This document shows positions 7,801 to 10,199 of a stretch of 10,199 nucleotides of DNA, piece by piece. The first letter of the stretch is position 1; each line of letters starts with the position of its first letter. The position numbers were made by a program, and so were the translations under genes. The DNA comes from ZC4RG29 sp032907565 (GTDB taxonomy: Bacteria > Bacteroidota > Bacteroidia > Cytophagales > Cyclobacteriaceae), in contig JAJJPK010000207.1 of NCBI GenBank assembly GCA_032907565.1, forward strand, positions 1 through 10,199, read 5' to 3'. The notes beneath the pieces were generated by a model. The model searched no databases, had not been told where the DNA came from, and was given only the letters and a program-made list of their open reading frames with translations.

Positions 7801-8303
7801 CCTGTCGGCCAGTCGCTTTGCTGTACCAGGTCGTTGATCATGCCCTGTAGCCCCATAGCGCGTCCGTCATCGGGAGAATAAATGCGCGCGATGCCGTATT
7901 CCATCAAAGAACGAATCTCTTCCGGAAGGATTACGCCACCACCGCCGCCAAAGATTTTGATATGGGATGCGCCCTTTTCCGACAGCAGGTCATACATGTA
8001 TCGGAAGTATTCGTTGTGCCCTCCCTGGTAACTCGTTATTGCTATAGCCTGAACGTCTTCCTGGATAGCAGTGTTTACCACTTCTCCCACGCTGCGGTCG
8101 TGGCCAAGATGAATGACTTCGCATCCGGTAGCCTGCAGAATTCTGCGCATGATGTTGATAGCCGCATCATGCCCGTCGAAAAGACTCGCCGCGGTAACTA
8201 CGCGGACCTTGTGTTTGGGCCTGTACGGATCCGGAGCTTTGTGGCCAGCGAGGCGTGATGAAGGTGTGTCTTTTTTCGCCTCACGCAAAATTTCCGAACT
8301 CAT
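4869..8303 (-). CDS. icmF: Fused isobutyryl-CoA mutase IcmF (B12 domain, G-protein chaperone, mutase barrel)
   Basis: IcmF is a cytoplasmic adenosylcobalamin enzyme that interconverts isobutyryl-CoA and n-butyryl-CoA; some members also act on isovaleryl-/pivalyl-CoA. Three modules are seen. (1) A B12-binding domain, residues ~30-160, has DGHDAA with the cobalt-ligand candidate His45, and SYQGGH and GGGGG (119-123). (2) A MeaB-like GTPase, ~215-430, has P-loop GTGGAGKSS (224-232), ETSGIGQGD (317-325) and NKFD (364-367). (3) The mutase barrel, ~560-1144, follows. Two residues argue for isobutyryl- rather than methylmalonyl-CoA: Phe594 (YPFKR) where methylmalonyl-CoA mutase has Tyr, and Gln793 (QAQNT) where it has Arg. 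SISGYHIAEAGA holds the conserved His831. The C-terminus GGQYRRNM is complete. At 1144 residues it is about 50 longer than the well-studied proteobacterial enzyme, owing to an insertion near 728-778. It is unrelated to the type VI secretion protein also called IcmF. Confidence 0.95.
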   Translation of the reverse strand: MSSEILREAKKDTPSSRLAGHKAPDPYRPKHKVRVVTAASLFDGHDAAINIMRRILQATGCEVIHLGHDRSVGEVVNTAIQEDVQAIAITSYQGGHNEYFRYMYDLLSEKGASHIKIFGGGGGVILPEEIRSLMEYGIARIYSPDDGRAMGLQGMINDLVQQSDWPTGKEIPDTVLENLTPANPLAIAQLISAAENYYDDHRTLFDEVSRRAKNSTTPVLGITGTGGAGKSSIVDELVRRFLYDFRDKTIGIISVDPSKRRTGGALLGDRIRMNSINNPRVYMRSLATRQSNLSVSAHVKESLQVLKTAGFDLIILETSGIGQGDTEILDYSDVSLYVMTPEYGAATQLEKIDMLDYADIVVLNKFDKRGAQDALRDVRKQYQRGHQRWQEDPEHMPVFGTIASQFNDPGTNRLYRHLITTVNKKTKAQFRSSYEPGEEQSEKVYIIPPARTRYLSEITEDSRRYDAWVKEQAAVAQRIQSVQQTVDHLRSKDNHELAAGLEPVLIELKARLEPRLLEMLEQWPEKAERYRQPVFTYTVRGRELNIQTHTTSLAQTRVPKIAVPRYEGWGDLLKWLLRENVPGEFPYTAGIYPFKRETEDPTRMFAGEGGPERTNRRFHYLSKDMPARRLSTAFDSVTLYGHDPDYRPDIYGKIGNSGVSVCSLDDAKRLYSGFNLADPATSVSMTINGPAPMLLGFFFNAAIDQQCELYIRQAGNEAAVREKIREAYRAKGLEPPAYRGTLPEGNDGLGLLLLGVTGDEVLDRDVYERIKADTLSKVRGTVQADILKEDQAQNTCIFSTEFALRLMGDVQQYFIDRNVRNFYSVSISGYHIAEAGANPITQLAFTLANGFTYVEYFLSRGMHIDSFAPNLSFFFSNGIDPEYAVIGRVARRIWAKAIREKYHGNARSQMLKYHIQTSGRSLHAQEIDFNDIRTTLQALYAIYDNCNSLHTNAYDEAITTPTEESVRRAMAIQLIINRELGLAKNENPLQGSFIIEELTDLVEEAVLSEFDRITERGGVLGAMETMYQRGKIQEESLYYENLKHTGEYPIVGVNTFLSSRGSPTLIPGEVIRATVEEKEAQIAGLRDLRHFHEEQSPRLLQDIRSAAVQNRNVFEVLMEATKRCSLGQITNTLFAVGGQYRRNM

Positions 8304-8328
8304 GAACGGGTATTCGTTGTATATCCTT

Positions 8329-8336
8329 CAAAAGTA
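8329..8336 (-). promoter_or_regulatory. Candidate -7 promoter element (TACTTTTG) for icmF
   Basis: On the minus strand TACTTTTG matches TAnnTTTG and lies in the 66-bp gap between the M28 peptidase stop (8370) and the icmF start (8303). Transcription would start near 8322, giving a ~20-base leader that includes a purine-rich GAAGGAT. The position 19-21 bp upstream shows TTT rather than TTG. The site suggests icmF can be transcribed independently of the peptidase gene. The gap is too short to hold a cobalamin riboswitch. Confidence 0.45.
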
Positions 8337-8369
8337 CGGAATTGGAGGGAGGACGGAAAACGGTGAACG

Positions 8370-10010
8370 TCACTGCTCATTGGAGCGGGACGCTTCGCGA
8401 ATAGCCCTGAATTCTGAACCTTCTTTCCATTGTGGCCACGTAGATTCAAAGGCAAGTCTTCGGCCGACTTCAAATAGCAGTTGAAGGTCTTCCAGGGCAC
8501 CATCGAGGCGCCAGGTGGTCGCGTCATACTCATCCGCAGGCTGGTGATAACGGTTTGCTGTGTAGTCGGCCGACATCTTTTCTCCATACTCAACACCTCC
8601 GGTCACATGATCGTTGCCCGGGTCAACATAAAGCGCTGGAATTCCCGCCTTGGCGAAGTTGAAATGATCGGATCGAAAATAGAATCCCGCTTCCGGGTGG
8701 GGGTCAGGCGAGACATAGCGACCGTTCTCACGGCATATCGCTTGTACATAGTCGTCGAGGTCAGACTGCCCGTAACCGACGATGACCACGTTTTTCATCG
8801 GACCAAACGAATTGAGTACGTCGATGTTGATGTTGGCGACAGTGTTCGCATGGGGAAAGATGGGGTTGCGCACGTAATACGCTGACCCCAACAACCCTTC
8901 CTCTTCAGCCGTGACCGCCAGGAAGACGACGGTGCGTTCCGGTTTCGGGTCGAGCGCGTGAAAGGCTTCAGCGATTTCGAGGATGCCTGCGGTTCCACTG
9001 GCGTTGTCAAGCGCTCCATTATATATAGAGTCGCCCCTGGCGTCGGGCATGCCGATGCCAAGATGATCCCAATGTGCCGTGTAAATGATAACTTCGTCCG
9101 GGCGGGTCGTGCCCGTGATTTTGCCGATGACGTTGTAGGAATTATTTTCCTGGGCGGTGGCCGGAAGGGCTATCGTTGCCTGAATGCCCAGGGCTTGACC
9201 CTTGTATCCCGGCTTTTTTGCCGCAACGAGCTCTTCAGCGAGGTTTAGTCCAACGGTTTCAAAGAGTTTCCGGGTGGCTGGGAACGAAATCCACCCTTCC
9301 ACGGGACATACGGCTTGTGCGGATTCCAGGTATAGTTTGGCGGTATTCCAGCTGTTTTGCAACACGCCGAAGGGATAGCTGGCGGCCGCATCCTCATGAA
9401 TCACCAAACAACCTTTGGCGCCCTGCCGTGCTGCTTCTTCAAATTTGTAGGTCCATCGCCCGTAGTACGTCATACTGCTCCCCTTGAAAAACGTCGAATC
9501 GTCTGATCCGAAACCAGGGTCGTTCACCATTACCAACACGACCTTGTCCTTTACATCAAGGCCCTCGTAGTCGTTCCAGTTGTATTCCGGCGCGACGATG
9601 CCGTAACCCGCAAAGACGAATTCGGTATTTTCCAGTGCTGTGCCGGATGGAATTCGGCTCCATACCACGTATTCGTCGTATCCCTTGAGGTCGAGGGCTT
9701 TATCCCGTGTGCGGAGGCGCATAGTAGGTTCAGCGGTGGTTGTGATCTCCACCATGGGGACCTCCTGAAGGTAGCTGTTGCCGTTTGCGGGTTCCAGCCC
9801 GGCAGCGGCAAATTCCTTCTGGAGATAGTCCAGCGTGCGTTTTTCTCCTTCAGTAAAGGGCTTTCGTCCCATGAATTCGTCAGAGGAAAGCTCGATTATG
9901 CGTCGCTCGAGGCGTTCGGTAGAAAGTGCGGGGGCTTGCGGAGTGTCTTTCGTGCCACATGCGGCGAGCAGCGCAGCTGATATGATTAATAGAATGGGAC
10001 GATTCATCAT
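8370..10010 (-). CDS. M28-family zinc metallopeptidase lipoprotein with PA-like domain
   Basis: The 546-residue protein starts with a lipoprotein signal: hydrophobic residues 5-17 and lipobox LAAC at 15-18, with acylated Cys18. It is thus anchored in the envelope. All co-catalytic two-zinc ligands of the M28 (aminopeptidase Y/S-like) family are visible: His313 in AHWDH, bridging Asp335 in GALDNASG, catalytic Glu369 and ligand Glu370 in TAEEEGLLGS, Asp397 in INIDVLN, and His449 in RSDHFN. A protease-associated (PA)-like region lies between about residues 125 and 280 (KVVLVMVNDPG, then GAKGCLVIHED), ahead of the second half of the peptidase fold. Family members remove N-terminal amino acids from peptides or act as carboxypeptidases; the specificity here cannot be read. 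The start is a double ATG, and the second (10005-10007) could serve equally. It lies 66 bp upstream of icmF on the same strand. Confidence 0.93.
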   Translation of the reverse strand: MMNRPILLIISAALLAACGTKDTPQAPALSTERLERRIIELSSDEFMGRKPFTEGEKRTLDYLQKEFAAAGLEPANGNSYLQEVPMVEITTTAEPTMRLRTRDKALDLKGYDEYVVWSRIPSGTALENTEFVFAGYGIVAPEYNWNDYEGLDVKDKVVLVMVNDPGFGSDDSTFFKGSSMTYYGRWTYKFEEAARQGAKGCLVIHEDAAASYPFGVLQNSWNTAKLYLESAQAVCPVEGWISFPATRKLFETVGLNLAEELVAAKKPGYKGQALGIQATIALPATAQENNSYNVIGKITGTTRPDEVIIYTAHWDHLGIGMPDARGDSIYNGALDNASGTAGILEIAEAFHALDPKPERTVVFLAVTAEEEGLLGSAYYVRNPIFPHANTVANINIDVLNSFGPMKNVVIVGYGQSDLDDYVQAICRENGRYVSPDPHPEAGFYFRSDHFNFAKAGIPALYVDPGNDHVTGGVEYGEKMSADYTANRYHQPADEYDATTWRLDGALEDLQLLFEVGRRLAFESTWPQWKEGSEFRAIREASRSNEQ

Positions 10011-10135
10011 GGGTTTTGACGTGTTAAAGGGGCAAAATAGACAAAACGGCGGGGTTTGAAGCTATTTGGCGGTTTCTACCAAGGATCATGTGCAATCCAG
10101 TGCGCGAACACAAGGGGACATAATAAGAGAGTTTA
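10011..10135. other. Intergenic region upstream of the M28 peptidase gene
   Basis: No RNA gene or ORF of useful size is seen here. On the minus strand CTATTTTG at 10040-10033 resembles the -7 element but is one base short of TAnnTTTG, so it is only a weak promoter candidate for the peptidase gene. No -33 TTG is seen at the expected distance. The right end overlaps the AT-rich dyad at 10116-10143. Confidence 0.5.
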
Positions 10136-10143
10136 TTACATGT
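10116..10143. repeat. AT-rich imperfect dyad (11-6-11 layout)
   Basis: Two 11-base arms, GGACATAATAA and TTATTACATGT, flank a 6-base centre GAGAGT. The inner AATAA/TTATT pairs perfectly, and the outer ACAT/ATGT pairs after a 2-base bulge. On the minus strand the dyad overlaps the stop of the probable partial gene at the right edge, so it may simply be a post-stop hairpin, although there is no T-run. The 11-6-11 spacing also resembles a Xer recombination site, but the arm sequences match only loosely. Confidence 0.35.
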
Positions 10144-10199
10144 AGAGGGGGTTCCCCACTGCCTTTTTCGATCCGGAAAGCGGGTTGATGCGCCACTTT
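10136..10199 (-). CDS. Possible C-terminal end of an unidentified gene (cut by right edge)
   Basis: Reading in from the right edge on the minus strand, one frame gives 20 codons ending in ATG TAA, with the stop at 10136-10138. It translates to a peptide ending SGSKKAVGNPLYM. Sixteen of its 20 codons end in G or C, like the genes nearby, while the other two minus-strand frames have about nine each. This codon bias is the main evidence for coding. I do not recognise the protein. It would be on the same strand as, and 125 bp upstream of, the M28 peptidase gene. The assignment is tentative because so little of it is visible. Confidence 0.35.
   Translation of the reverse strand, partial: KWRINPLSGSKKAVGNPLYM

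Noticed and set aside
8304..8369. Cobalamin riboswitch ahead of the B12-dependent icmF
   Set aside because: The 66-bp gap is too short for one, and no B12-box-like sequence was seen.
10148..10168. GGGG-TT-CCCC followed by a T5 run as a terminator
   Set aside because: The stem would be four pairs with a 2-base loop, and six bases separate it from the T-run; it also lies within the probable partial gene at the right edge.
1..10199. CRISPR arrays, tRNA or rRNA genes, insertion sequences, defence or toxin-antitoxin modules
   Set aside because: No regularly spaced repeats, tRNA-like folds, transposase motifs or small paired genes were found on either strand.

Overview
The window looks like chromosomal DNA of a Bacteroidota bacterium, probably of the Cytophagales. 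Three -7 promoter elements match the TAnnTTTG form used by that phylum's primary sigma factor. Clear Shine-Dalgarno sequences are mostly absent. The protein set (TypA/BipA, a two-domain universal stress protein, a fused isobutyryl-CoA mutase, an M28 peptidase lipoprotein) fits the same group. No mobile element, CRISPR array, tRNA or rRNA is visible, and all full-length genes are intact.

Left part (1-4838). A TrmH/SpoU-family RNA 2'-O-methyltransferase runs off the left edge on the minus strand. It is divergent from a plus-strand class I SAM-dependent methyltransferase of the RlmI-like type (254-1153). Next come typA/bipA (1221-3041), encoding a ribosome-associated GTPase, and an exported TPR protein (3038-3886). 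The stop of typA and the start of the TPR gene overlap in an ATGA, so the pair is probably co-transcribed and translationally coupled from a promoter at 1176-1183. A two-domain universal stress protein (3996-4838) follows on the same strand.

Right part (4839-10199). The minus strand carries icmF (4869-8303), which converges on the usp gene across a 30-bp gap containing a small hairpin. IcmF joins the B12-binding, G-protein chaperone and mutase-barrel modules in one chain and interconverts isobutyryl-CoA and n-butyryl-CoA. Upstream of it on the same strand is an M28-family zinc peptidase lipoprotein (8370-10010). The last ~190 bases hold the M28 upstream region, an AT-rich dyad, and what looks like the last 20 codons of another minus-strand gene.

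Functionally, the left half has a translation theme: two probable RNA methyltransferases beside BipA, which acts in 50S assembly and stress. The right half is catabolic: extracytoplasmic peptide breakdown beside a branched-chain acyl-CoA mutase. I see no convincing new multi-gene system. The items most worth checking are the ~50-residue insertion in IcmF, the coupling of typA to an exported TPR gene, and the dyad near the right edge.
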